Below, one piece after another: positions 7,041 to 14,190 of a stretch of 14,190 nt of DNA (position 1 is the first letter of the stretch; each line of letters starts with the position of its first letter). Position numbers and translations under genes: made by a program. The stretch comes from Catenibacillus sp964565805 (GTDB taxonomy: Bacteria; Bacillota; Clostridia; Lachnospirales; Lachnospiraceae): the NCBI GenBank assembly GCA_964565805.1, contig CAZMGH010000050.1, positions 1 to 14,190 of the forward strand, given 5' to 3'. Under the pieces are notes generated by a model. It worked only from the letters and a program-made list of their open reading frames with translations, did not search any database and was not told the DNA's origin.

Positions 7041-7078
7041 TAAAATTAAAGGGATGTGCAGAGCATGCTATACATCCC
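7041..7078 (-). terminator. Terminator of the two-component/ABC exporter operon
   Basis: A 7-bp stem, GGGATGT with ACATCCC (7051-7057 and 7072-7078), is followed on the minus strand by the T-rich stretch TTTAATTTTA (7050-7041). It lies 20 bases after the second ABC gene's stop, where the operon should end. The loop contains the palindrome AGCATGCT. Confidence 0.7.
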
Positions 7079-7098
7079 GTTAATCAAAACAGATTTTT

Positions 7099-9061
7099 TT
7101 ATTTATACCATTTTGACTGAGCCTCATACAGCTCCCGGTAATAGTTGCACTGCCTCATCAGCGCATCATGGCTTCCCATGTCCAAAAGCTTCCCGTCTTT
7201 TAGCACAAGGATACGATCAGCGATCTTGGCCGCGCCCAGGCGGTGGGTGACGATTACCGACAGTTTTCCCCGAGAAATCCTGGCAAAGGTTTTATACAAA
7301 GCGGTTTCTTCCATAGGATCGATCGCTGCGGTCGGTTCATCCAGAACAATAATTTCATGTTCCCGGAACAGCCCACGGCTCATAGCAACCCGCTGCCACT
7401 GGCCCCCGGACAGATCCACGCCGCCAAATGGAACAGCAAGCAGAGTCTCCAATCCATCCGGAAAGCTGTCCGATCCTATGGACAGGCCCACGCTGCTGCA
7501 TATATGAGGAATCCGGTATTCTTCTGCTCCTCTTTTCCAGTCACTGATCACCACATTCTCTTTTAATGTCATAGGGTATTTCTGAAAATTTTGAAAAACC
7601 GCAGAACACCTTAAAAATCTCAACGGGTCTGCTTTCTTTTTCTCGGCGCCTTTTTGTTCAGCATTGTTTTGGGTTCCGTCTCCATCCTCCTGCATCCGGT
7701 CCCCTTCCCCGGGAAGATCATAAATGATCCTACCTGCACCGGGCGGATAAAGACCAAGGATCAACCGGGCCAGAGTAGTCTTTCCGGCGCCGTTTTCTCC
7801 CACCAGAGCAATCGATTCTCCCTGAGATAATGTAAGGGAAATGTCCTCCAGTGCATTTTTCTCCTGATTGGGATAGGCAAAGGACACATGTTCTAAAATG
7901 ATCCGAATCCCAAAATCAGACCTGTGAGGCGGCTCCGGGCCATCCTCTGGTTCAGCGCCGCTGTCAGAGGACGCATCAGGAGACGCTTGTTTTGCCGGAT
8001 GATGTACGATCTCCCCCCGCCCCTGGCCAGTCCCGGGAGGCTCATATTCCAAAAAACGCTGATAATTGCGCACTGCAAAGGCATTTCTTGTAATATTTCT
8101 CAATATTCCCACAAACACTTCCCGGGCATACATATACATGGTGGTCACACCGCCAAATACAGCCGCAAAGCTTCCCACAGAAATATGGCCCGCCAGCATT
8201 TCCCGGACAAGGAGCAAAAGGATCCCCATATAGCCTAGGACCGTAAGGCTGCACAAAAGAAGATCAATGCCAAGCTGGCGCCGGGCCGCTGATTGAAGCT
8301 TCTGTGCCACGGTTTTTACAGCATGCACATATTTATCCATGAAGTACCTGAAGACCCCCAGGGTCCGTATCTCTTTTACCGTGTCCCGACTACACAGGGT
8401 TTTTTCAAAATATTCTCCCCGCCTGCGCCAAATCACTGCTTCATCTTCCGTCTGTCCAAAAAAACGGTATCTTAAAATCTGACCTCCGATCACCGGCACA
8501 AAAACCAGCAACAGCAAAAAGATCAGTATTGGAAGACAGTTGGCGCAGATAAATCCCCATCAATACAAAATAGGGAAGATAAAAGGTTGCTACCGTAAGG
8601 ATAAACTGCGCCACCCTAAAGCCCTGCTCCAACCCGGTTTTAGCCCCCTGGAGAATGTTAAGGAAATCCGTCCGCTCATAATCCACGGGAGATATTTCAG
8701 ACGCTTTATCCTGAAGCTGATCATGAAGCGCCTTAAGGATTTTAGGTGACCGGTATTCCAGACGGAAATTGGACAGCCCGTTCACTGCCTCCAAAGCGAT
8801 CATCGCTACAGCAAAACAAGCAAAAGGCCGCAGCATTGCTTCCACACTTCCGGAAGCAGCTGCATTTTCCACAGAATCAAAAAGCCCTTGGCTAAAGACC
8901 ACCACAACCACAGAACAAGCGGCATGACAAATATCGCAAATACTCCACAGCACCGTCTCTGCCGGACATATGCGAAAAATTTCCCATATCAGCCGTGCAA
9001 AAGCGCCGATCAGCAACGGACGCTCCTTTTGGCTCAGGCGATGGATTTCTTTAGTCATCAT
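7099..9061 (-). pseudogene. ABC exporter half-transporter A (membrane domain plus ATPase), frameshifted
   Basis: Two overlapping frames together make one type I exporter half of about 650 residues. The N-terminal frame (start ATG 9061 or 9058, stop 8441) gives the first membrane helices to FVLMGIYLRQLS. The other frame resumes with PILIFLLLLVFVPVIGGQ and runs to 7099. Removing one A/T pair from the AA at 8533-8534 restores a continuous sequence, so a one-base insertion or a sequencing error is likely. The ATPase domain is complete: Walker A GENGAGKTT, signature LSGGQ, Walker B IIVLDEP and H-loop VTHRLG. An acidic, charged insertion lies between Walker A and the Q-loop, and the linker before the ATPase is long and rich in Pro/Ser/Asp. 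No C39 leader peptidase domain is present. The start overlaps the partner gene's stop (ATGATGACTAA), so translation was probably coupled. Partner and context suggest a heterodimeric peptide exporter. Confidence 0.82.
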
Positions 9062-10856
9062 ACCACCCCCTTTGACTTTCATACATTGTTTTATAAAGGC
9101 CCTTTGCAGCCATAAGCTCTCTGTGAGTTCCCTGCTCCTTCACCCCTCCTTTATCCAGGACAATGATCTGGTCTGCCAGACGGACAGATCCAAGGCGGTG
9201 GGTAATGAGCAATGCCGTGCGGTTCTGGCTGATCCTGCCAAAATTTTCATAAAGGTGTGATTCACTTGTCGGGTCCAACGCTGCCGCAGGCTCATCTAAG
9301 ATCACCAGCGGTGACGGCGACAGCAGCACCCGGATCATGGCCAGCTTCTGCCACTGGCCGCCGGACAAATCCACGCCATCGTTGCTAAGCTTTCCGAGAA
9401 CCGTATCCATCCCATGAGGGAGACGTAGGCACATTTCCCAAAGCCCCATATCCTTAAGAAGCCCTTTAGGCCGCTCCGGATCTACGTCCTTTAAATCCTG
9501 TCCGCCGCTTCCCAGAACCATATTGTCATACAATGATACTTCAAACCGTCCAAAATCCTGAAATAACACAGTCATATACGATTTTAATTCCGCCCGGCTG
9601 TACTCCCGGATAGAACGACCATTGATTCGTATTTCTCCTTCATAATCTTCATACAGCCCGGTCAAAAGCTTAATAAGCGTTGTCTTTCCGGCGCCATTTG
9701 CCCCAACCAGAGCATAATGCCTGTCCTTTTCTATAACAAGATTCAGATCATCCAGCACTTTCCTTTGACTTCCGGGATAAGAAAAAGACACATGAGAAAA
9801 TTCGATCCGTTCCAGCTGTCTTTCTCCCCTCTTTGGAGCATCCAGGATCCCTTCCTGCTCTCGAAGTCCCATAAAAATCCCCAGATCATTTAAATACTCC
9901 CGGTATACAGCAGCCTGGGCCACCTGATCGGAAAGATCCCAGGACAAAAGGCTCACAAGATTTTCTGCCCCCTGGATTAGGGCAATAAACATACCGGCAG
10001 AAATCTGTCCCCAGGCAATGGGCCACAGCAGCACAAAGGCGCAGGCCAGGGTCACTGCTGTAGCAGAAATACTGATTCCTTTGATCTGAAACAGATTTTT
10101 AACAACCACTTTGCGTTCCTTCCTCCGGACCTTCATATACAATTTATTCCACTGATCCTGCACAAAAGGAAGATACGAAAACAGAGTCCGCTCATCTGTA
10201 TATTTACGATCCAAAAGCATTTCCTCAAGAGCATCACATAAACGCTTTTCCTGGGACACTTCCTGTACTGCCCTGTATTGCCTTAAGCCACCTTCCCAGC
10301 TCATAGCGGCAACAATGCCCAGGATCACTGTAATAGGGAAAACAGACCACCATGCCTGAAAGAAAAGCATGGACAAAAAACCTGCTGCCTGCACTCCAAT
10401 ACCGCCAATGGCTAAAACGCCGTCCATTCCCTTCATCACATGCTCGGCAGCATCCTTTTGCACCCTCTGGATCCGGTCAGAAATTTCAGGATTTTCCAGA
10501 TCCTCAAGACAAAGCCGCGATATTTTCTCCACAAGGGCAGTCTTGTACTTTTTCTCTGTTTCATTCTCTATGTGTTGGCGGCATCACTCCATCAGAGGGG
10601 AGCTTAATATATTTGCCAGAAGGATCAGTCCAAGGAGGACAAGAAAAAATCCCAGCCGAACCAGGCCCTGTCCCCGGGTCAAATAGCCGATGGTTTCATC
10701 CAGGAACCGGGCATTTACCCAGATCCTTAACGTCGGGATCATCCATCCTGCCGCCATGATTCCCAGATACATGGCCATCCATCCACCGGCACAGCGAAAG
10801 GGAATGTTCAGGCCGGTTCGAAGGTTATATTTTTGAAATTTAAACATTTTTACCAT
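9051..10856 (-). pseudogene. ABC exporter half-transporter B (membrane domain plus ATPase) with in-frame TGA
   Basis: One reading frame runs from ATG 10856 to the TAA at 9053-9051 (601 codons plus stop), interrupted only by TGA at 10586-10584 (codon 91). The first 90 residues hold two membrane helices. After the TGA come CRQHIENETEKKYK, further helices, and a complete ATPase: Walker A GANGAGKTT (about 384-392), LSGGQ, Walker B LVILDEP and H-loop ITHRLG. The total fits a normal exporter half of about 600 residues without a C39 peptidase. TGG to TGA (Trp) would explain the lesion. The start lies 29 bases after the histidine kinase stop, with AAGG four bases upstream, and the stop overlaps half-transporter A. 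Without read-through the product is a 90-residue fragment; internal initiation could at best give a protein lacking the first helices. The substrate is unknown; the neighbouring relic suggests a lanthipeptide. Confidence 0.82.
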
Positions 10857-10885
10857 CTAGCCTTATATGATTATATAATTTCTTT

Positions 10886-12205
10886 TCATTTTCCATTATC
10901 ATCTTCTCCTTCCTTCAATTCTATTAGAACTTTTACGCTAAAATATGTATCATCATAGTCAAAATCAATACTTCCATGATACTTTTCTACAATTTGCCGG
11001 ACACTAACCAATCCGTATCCATGAAGGGGTTTATCGGTTTTAGATGTTATAAACCGGCCATTTTTTACAACCGGAGCTCTAGTGCTGGAATTAAGAATAT
11101 GAAACCATAACATTCGTCCCTGACGTCCCAGGGACACATAAATATAAGGGTGTTTCCCTTTTAGTTCACCGCAGGCTTCCAACGCATTATCTAAAAGATT
11201 GCTTAATAAAATACACACATCATAACCCGCTGAAATTTCACCTAAAGTTATGCAATCCGTTTGAAAATCAATCTTTTCACTGGCTGCCTTGGCTTCCTTC
11301 ATGGCTAGCACCAAGTCTGCCATAACGTTCCCTGTATAATATTTCTTCTTCACCTGACTGCTTTCTAAAATCTTTTGATCCAAAACTTCTGAGAGCTTAT
11401 CATACTCTCCATTGCTTTCCAACTGTTTCATTATCAGGAAATCATGTTTATGGTCATGAAGCATCTTTGACTTTTCCGCCTCAGCCCGTGTTAATTCTTC
11501 AATCTGTTTTTTAAGCTGTATATCCTGCTGTTTTACAAGCCGACTTTCATATGCCATTTGTGTATAGATTTTACTGATAGCCAGAAAAGCTATGACACCA
11601 AAAAACGCGATACTTCCCAAAAACATACTCAGCCAAAGCCCGGAAGCAGCGTTAAAATCGTTAAAGTTTAGATAAATAAAGGACAAGACCTGAGCCGCAA
11701 AACCAAGCGGTATAAGAACGCTGGTCTTTAGCAGAAAATAAATGTTTTTCTTTTTTCTATGTCCTACATCTATTAAAGCGATCCATAAAGCAAGGAAAAT
11801 CCCCAATAAGGCTGACAAGTATAAAGTATACGGCTGCCAGAACATTTCATAATCCGTCTCAAAATCCCGTTTTACAGTTATAACTGACAAACCAACTGAC
11901 TCGGTCAGACCGATCACTGAAAAATAAAAGTAACAGACCGAAAAGCAAAAAAATATTTTTATGCGGTAAATCGTCCACAGGAAAATTGAAAACAATACAG
12001 ACTGAAAAAACGCCATAAGCAAAGAAAACTGTATGTCAAAAATCACCCGATTCCCCGCCGATAAAAAAACGGTCATAGCAAAAAGCCCAGCCGCCAGTCC
12101 CAGGCGGATCCAGTTGAGCTTTCTTTTCCTGTAGCACATTTGCGCGAAGCTGTACAAAAGACCACACTGTGTAGTAGCTAGGAGGATATAAATGACGTCT
12201 CTCAT
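10886..12205 (-). CDS. AgrC-like membrane histidine kinase (GHKL ATPase)
   Basis: The sensor has 439 residues. The first 212 or so form about six hydrophobic segments, the polytopic sensor typical of AgrC/ComD/BlpH kinases that detect secreted peptides. A coiled linker (about 218-248, YESRLVKQQDIQLKK) leads to the dimerisation helix, with probable phospho-acceptor H254 in HDHKHDF. The GHKL ATPase follows: N-box LLSNLLDNALEAC (333-345) and G-box HGYGLVSVRQIVEKYHG (395-411). The ATG overlaps the response regulator's TGA (ATGA), with GGAG eight bases upstream, so the pair is translationally coupled. It precedes the ABC exporter genes in a probable operon. The signal is unknown and no AgrD-like precursor is evident. 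The gene is intact, unlike the exporter genes after it. Confidence 0.9.
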   Translation of the reverse strand: MRDVIYILLATTQCGLLYSFAQMCYRKRKLNWIRLGLAAGLFAMTVFLSAGNRVIFDIQFSLLMAFFQSVLFSIFLWTIYRIKIFFCFSVCYFYFSVIGLTESVGLSVITVKRDFETDYEMFWQPYTLYLSALLGIFLALWIALIDVGHRKKKNIYFLLKTSVLIPLGFAAQVLSFIYLNFNDFNAASGLWLSMFLGSIAFFGVIAFLAISKIYTQMAYESRLVKQQDIQLKKQIEELTRAEAEKSKMLHDHKHDFLIMKQLESNGEYDKLSEVLDQKILESSQVKKKYYTGNVMADLVLAMKEAKAASEKIDFQTDCITLGEISAGYDVCILLSNLLDNALEACGELKGKHPYIYVSLGRQGRMLWFHILNSSTRAPVVKNGRFITSKTDKPLHGYGLVSVRQIVEKYHGSIDFDYDDTYFSVKVLIELKEGEDDNGK

Positions 12206-13014
12206 ATCTGAGTCTCCGCCTTTCCTTTAAGAAGTTCGCGAATCGTACCCACAGATGCAATCTTGTCTACTACATCCCGTCTCCGTCTTCGACTGACTGG
12301 CATTTTACTTCCGTTGCTCACGCAGATGGTATCCTCATCCATACTGGATATGTACCGCACATTTACAGCATAAGCTTTGTCTGTCTGCACAAAAGGTTCT
12401 GCGTCTAAAAAATTCAAAGCGTCACTTAAAGTGCAGCGTATCTTACAAAAGCCATTTTCAGTATAGAAAAAAGTGTACTTTCGCTCATAATGAACATACA
12501 AAATATCCTGAATCTTTAGGATCACCTTATCCCTGGAAGAAATAAACAAAAGCTTTTGAGACTGCTCCTGACAAATGATCTGGCATGCGCTTTCCAGAGC
12601 TTCACCCAACTTTTCTTCAAGTTCCTGTTTACATATATAGCGGAGAACGCCGTATCGATAACCGTCAATTGCGTATTTCGCATAGTTTGACACAATAATG
12701 ATCACGCTATTCGGATATAGCCTCTGGACCCGGATGATCAACTCCTGCCCGGATAATTCTTCCATCTCAATATCCACCATAAACAGATTAAACGACTGTG
12801 TACGATCTTTAAGCTCCTGCAATAACTGTTTCGGACGAAGATAGGACTTAATCTGATATTTACACTTAGAATGATCAAAAAACTTTCTTGCCAATGCCTC
12901 TTCTATTTTCAAAATTTCCGGATCGTCATCCACAATAGCCAGCCGCAGCACCACCTCCTCATCGGATAAATCATCAGAGCCTAAACTTTTTACAATAAAT
13001 TCTTCATTTTTCAT
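12202..13014 (-). CDS. LytTR-family response regulator (AgrA-like)
   Basis: The protein has 270 residues. A receiver domain (about 23-135) shows the acidic pair D29-D31, phospho-acceptor D81 in FMVDIEM, S109 and K129. A LytTR DNA-binding domain follows (about 155-262) with family marks HYERKYTFFYT, FVQTDKAYAVNVRYISSM and a basic run SRRRRRD. LytTR regulators bind 9-bp repeats about 21 bp apart, and such a pair lies just upstream (13099-13128), so autoregulation is likely. About 22 residues precede the receiver, an unusual extension. ATG 13014 is the only good start, but its only Shine-Dalgarno match is GGTG four bases upstream, so initiation may be weak or the true start may differ. First gene of the kinase/exporter operon. 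Confidence 0.9.
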   Translation of the reverse strand: MKNEEFIVKSLGSDDLSDEEVVLRLAIVDDDPEILKIEEALARKFFDHSKCKYQIKSYLRPKQLLQELKDRTQSFNLFMVDIEMEELSGQELIIRVQRLYPNSVIIIVSNYAKYAIDGYRYGVLRYICKQELEEKLGEALESACQIICQEQSQKLLFISSRDKVILKIQDILYVHYERKYTFFYTENGFCKIRCTLSDALNFLDAEPFVQTDKAYAVNVRYISSMDEDTICVSNGSKMPVSRRRRRDVVDKIASVGTIRELLKGKAETQI

Positions 13015-13030
13015 ATGGCACCATACTTTC

Positions 13031-13043
13031 AGGATTTAATCCT
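13031..13043. other. Palindrome at the predicted transcript start of the response regulator operon
   Basis: AGGATTTAATCCT is a 6-bp inverted repeat around one base, placed just after the -10 of the operon promoter and 17 bases before the response regulator ATG. The position would suit a repressor operator or a small 5'-end hairpin. It may also be chance in AT-rich sequence. Confidence 0.3.
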
Positions 13044-13051
13044 ACCGACAT

Positions 13052-13079
13052 TTTATACCACCTGCTCTCATATTGTAAA
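13052..13079 (-). promoter_or_regulatory. Promoter of the response regulator/kinase/exporter operon
   Basis: The -35 TTTACA (13079-13074, five of six) and the -10 TATAAA (13057-13052, five of six) are 16 bases apart, one short of the optimum, a spacing often seen in activator-dependent promoters. It lies 38 bases upstream of the response regulator ATG and 19 bases downstream of the nearer LytTR-type repeat. Confidence 0.65.
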
Positions 13080-13098
13080 TAGTTGAAACAAATCGTCC

Positions 13099-13128
13099 TC
13101 CAACGGTCAATATCTGTCCCTCAACGGC
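13099..13128 (-). promoter_or_regulatory. LytTR/AgrA-type direct repeat operator
   Basis: On the minus strand GCCGTTGAG (13128-13120) and ACCGTTGGA (13107-13099) are direct repeats with starts exactly 21 bp apart, that is 9-bp units separated by 12 bp on the same DNA face. Each matches the AgrA-type pattern [TA][AC][CA]GTTN[AG][TG] at eight of nine positions. Their place upstream of the operon promoter fits activation by the response regulator encoded there. Confidence 0.7.
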
Positions 13129-13136
13129 TCGTCTTT

Positions 13137-14042
13137 TCACGCAAACATCTCCGGATATTTCTGCATATAATCCCTAAACACTTCTAAAAATAAAGGCACG
13201 GCCGGATTAGTAATCTCCCGCTCCCAGCACAACTCCAGGTCCGCGGACACATTAGGTACGTCAATTAAAGTGTAGGCCAGACTTCCATTCATATAATTCC
13301 GGGTGCGGTAAGGCAAAATCGTGAGCCCAAGCCCGGATTCCACCCCGTAAAGCAGGTCTTCATACAGATCGTAAGTGCCTGTGATCCTTGGAGAAAATCC
13401 AAGCTGGCTGCAGATCTGAAGGATCTGGTGGTGCATCACTGCAGCCCGTTTGGGATTAAAAACAAGAAACGGCTCGCTGGCCACTTTTTCGTAATCAATA
13501 TCCATCCGGGTCAGAGCCGGATGGTCCTTAGGCGTAACAAGACAGTAATGGTCCGCCTGGATCATTTTCCCTGTCAGAGTAGGGACTGACGAAAGGTCCA
13601 GTGCCATAGAGCAGTAAATATCATATTTATGCTCCTTAGCCGCTTCCAGTACGCCGTAAGCATCCAGACGATGCATCTCAATCTGGATATAAGGATTCAT
13701 CTGCCTGAACTTTTTTACCACCGGCGGCAGAAAAAGATGGGTGGGCGAAGCCAGATGGGCAATGGACAAATGCATAGTCCCTTTATCTTCCTGGAGCAGG
13801 CGGTTTCTGGCATTTTCCATAAGATCAACCATCTTTTTGGCATCCTCCAGAAAAATCTCTCCGGCGGAGGTTAATGTAACCTTGCGTGTATTTCGTTGAA
13901 ATAATGCCACCCCCAGCTCCTTTTCCATCATCCGGATCTGGTGACTGATGCAAGGCTGAGATACATAAAACTGACGTGCCGCCGCTGTAAAATTTCCATA
14001 CCTGGCAATAGCAATAAAATAAGAAAGCTGTATAAAATCCAT
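13137..14042 (-). CDS. LysR-type transcriptional regulator
   Basis: The 301-residue protein has the standard LTTR length. Residues 1-60 form the winged helix-turn-helix: FIQLSYFIAIARYGNFTAAA, then QPCISHQIRMMEKELGVALF, then RNTRKVTLTSAG. A linker helix follows, then a periplasmic-binding-protein-like effector domain (about 85-295). The frame begins at GTG 14051, but ATG 14042 has GGAG eight bases upstream and is preferred. The effector is unknown. A strong divergent promoter at 14109-14137 points away from it, which suggests that it controls the gene beyond the right edge, the classic LTTR layout. Its stop lies only nine bases from the LytTR-type repeats. No terminator is seen after it, so read-through into the response regulator operon is possible. 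Confidence 0.93.
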   Translation of the reverse strand: MDFIQLSYFIAIARYGNFTAAARQFYVSQPCISHQIRMMEKELGVALFQRNTRKVTLTSAGEIFLEDAKKMVDLMENARNRLLQEDKGTMHLSIAHLASPTHLFLPPVVKKFRQMNPYIQIEMHRLDAYGVLEAAKEHKYDIYCSMALDLSSVPTLTGKMIQADHYCLVTPKDHPALTRMDIDYEKVASEPFLVFNPKRAAVMHHQILQICSQLGFSPRITGTYDLYEDLLYGVESGLGLTILPYRTRNYMNGSLAYTLIDVPNVSADLELCWEREITNPAVPLFLEVFRDYMQKYPEMFA

Positions 14043-14068
14043 AAAACACACTCCATTCCCTGGTATTA

Positions 14069-14096
14069 CTTATAACGATTATCTATTAATGTTCAA
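14069..14096 (-). promoter_or_regulatory. Probable LysR-regulator promoter with overlapping dyad
   Basis: TTGAAC (14096-14091, four of six) and TATAAG (14074-14069, five of six) are 16 bases apart. The inverted repeat ATAA-CGA-TTAT (14072-14082) overlaps the -10 and could be an LTTR site for autorepression; the motif is AT-rich and could be chance. Confidence 0.5.
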
Positions 14097-14108
14097 GAAA
14101 AGTCGAAT

Positions 14109-14137
14109 TTTACAGATAAAAAACTGTGTGTTATAAT
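14109..14137 (+). promoter_or_regulatory. Strong divergent promoter pointing out of the window
   Basis: TTTACA (14109-14114, five of six) and a perfect TATAAT (14132-14137) are exactly 17 bases apart. The predicted transcript starts near 14144 and runs rightwards; no start codon with a ribosome binding site appears before the edge. This is the likely target promoter of the LysR regulator, and the only supported feature that reads to the right. Confidence 0.7.
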
Positions 14138-14190
14138 ATTAACGATCCTGATATCAGCCTATCATAAAACAAAATATGTGTAAATATGTT

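Noticed and set aside
8525..8545. Programmed ribosomal frameshift in half-transporter A
   Set aside because: No slippery heptamer, internal Shine-Dalgarno sequence or stem-loop is seen at the join; a single-base lesion explains it.
10584..10586. Selenocysteine codon at the TGA in half-transporter B
   Set aside because: No stable hairpin of the SECIS type follows the TGA, and exporters of this family are not known selenoproteins.
13015..13090. A small ORF reading through the response regulator promoter (...LQYESRWYKMSVG...)
   Set aside because: It resembles the exporter C-termini only superficially, contains the -35 and -10 elements, and has no start with a ribosome binding site upstream of the promoter.
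1..14190. CRISPR arrays, tRNA or rRNA genes, insertion sequence ends, prophage genes
   Set aside because: No regularly spaced repeat array, tRNA-like fold, rRNA segment, transposase or phage-type reading frame was seen on either strand by eye.

Overview
The window looks like chromosome from a gut-type Firmicute of the Clostridia, most probably a Lachnospiraceae member. This is inferred from family content (RlmD-type methyltransferase, PcrA, SfsA, AgrC/AgrA-like signalling), AGGAGG-type ribosome binding sites and mid-range base composition; no species is identified. Every supported gene is on the minus strand, so transcription runs from high to low coordinates.

Housekeeping block (1-5861). 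Read in the direction of transcription, a good sigma-A-type promoter (5901-5929) leads into a membrane-anchored SurA-N-like protein, then sfsA, then pcrA, with short gaps, probably as one operon. The sfsA-pcrA gap holds two copies of a 20-bp repeat that carries AGGAGG. After pcrA a separate promoter (1808-1836) drives a 98-residue membrane protein with a repetitive acidic tail, followed by a terminator-like hairpin, a GC-rich structured stretch that looks like an interspersed element, and an rlmD-type 23S rRNA methyltransferase cut by the left edge of the window.

Accessory block (6019-13014). A LytTR response regulator and an AgrC-like GHKL histidine kinase overlap by 4 bp. They are followed by two ABC half-transporters and a terminator, probably one operon. 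Upstream of it lie two 9-bp repeats exactly 21 bp apart that match the AgrA/LytTR binding pattern, which suggests autoinduction. Both exporter genes are broken, each by one small lesion: an in-frame TGA in the first and a one-base frameshift in the second. Immediately after the exporter terminator, and lying outside the conspicuous open frames, is a 59-codon relic ending in a LanC/LanM cyclase C-terminus (GFMTGITGIGYALLR, LPDVLRME). An intact XRE-like regulator begins 25 bases after the relic's stop. The simplest reading is a lanthipeptide (lantibiotic) gene cluster in decay. Most of the synthetase and any precursor gene are gone from this window and the exporter is inactivated, while the regulatory genes remain open.

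Right end (13137-14190). An intact LysR-type regulator faces a strong divergent promoter that points out of the window, the usual arrangement of a LysR regulator and its target. The target gene is not visible.
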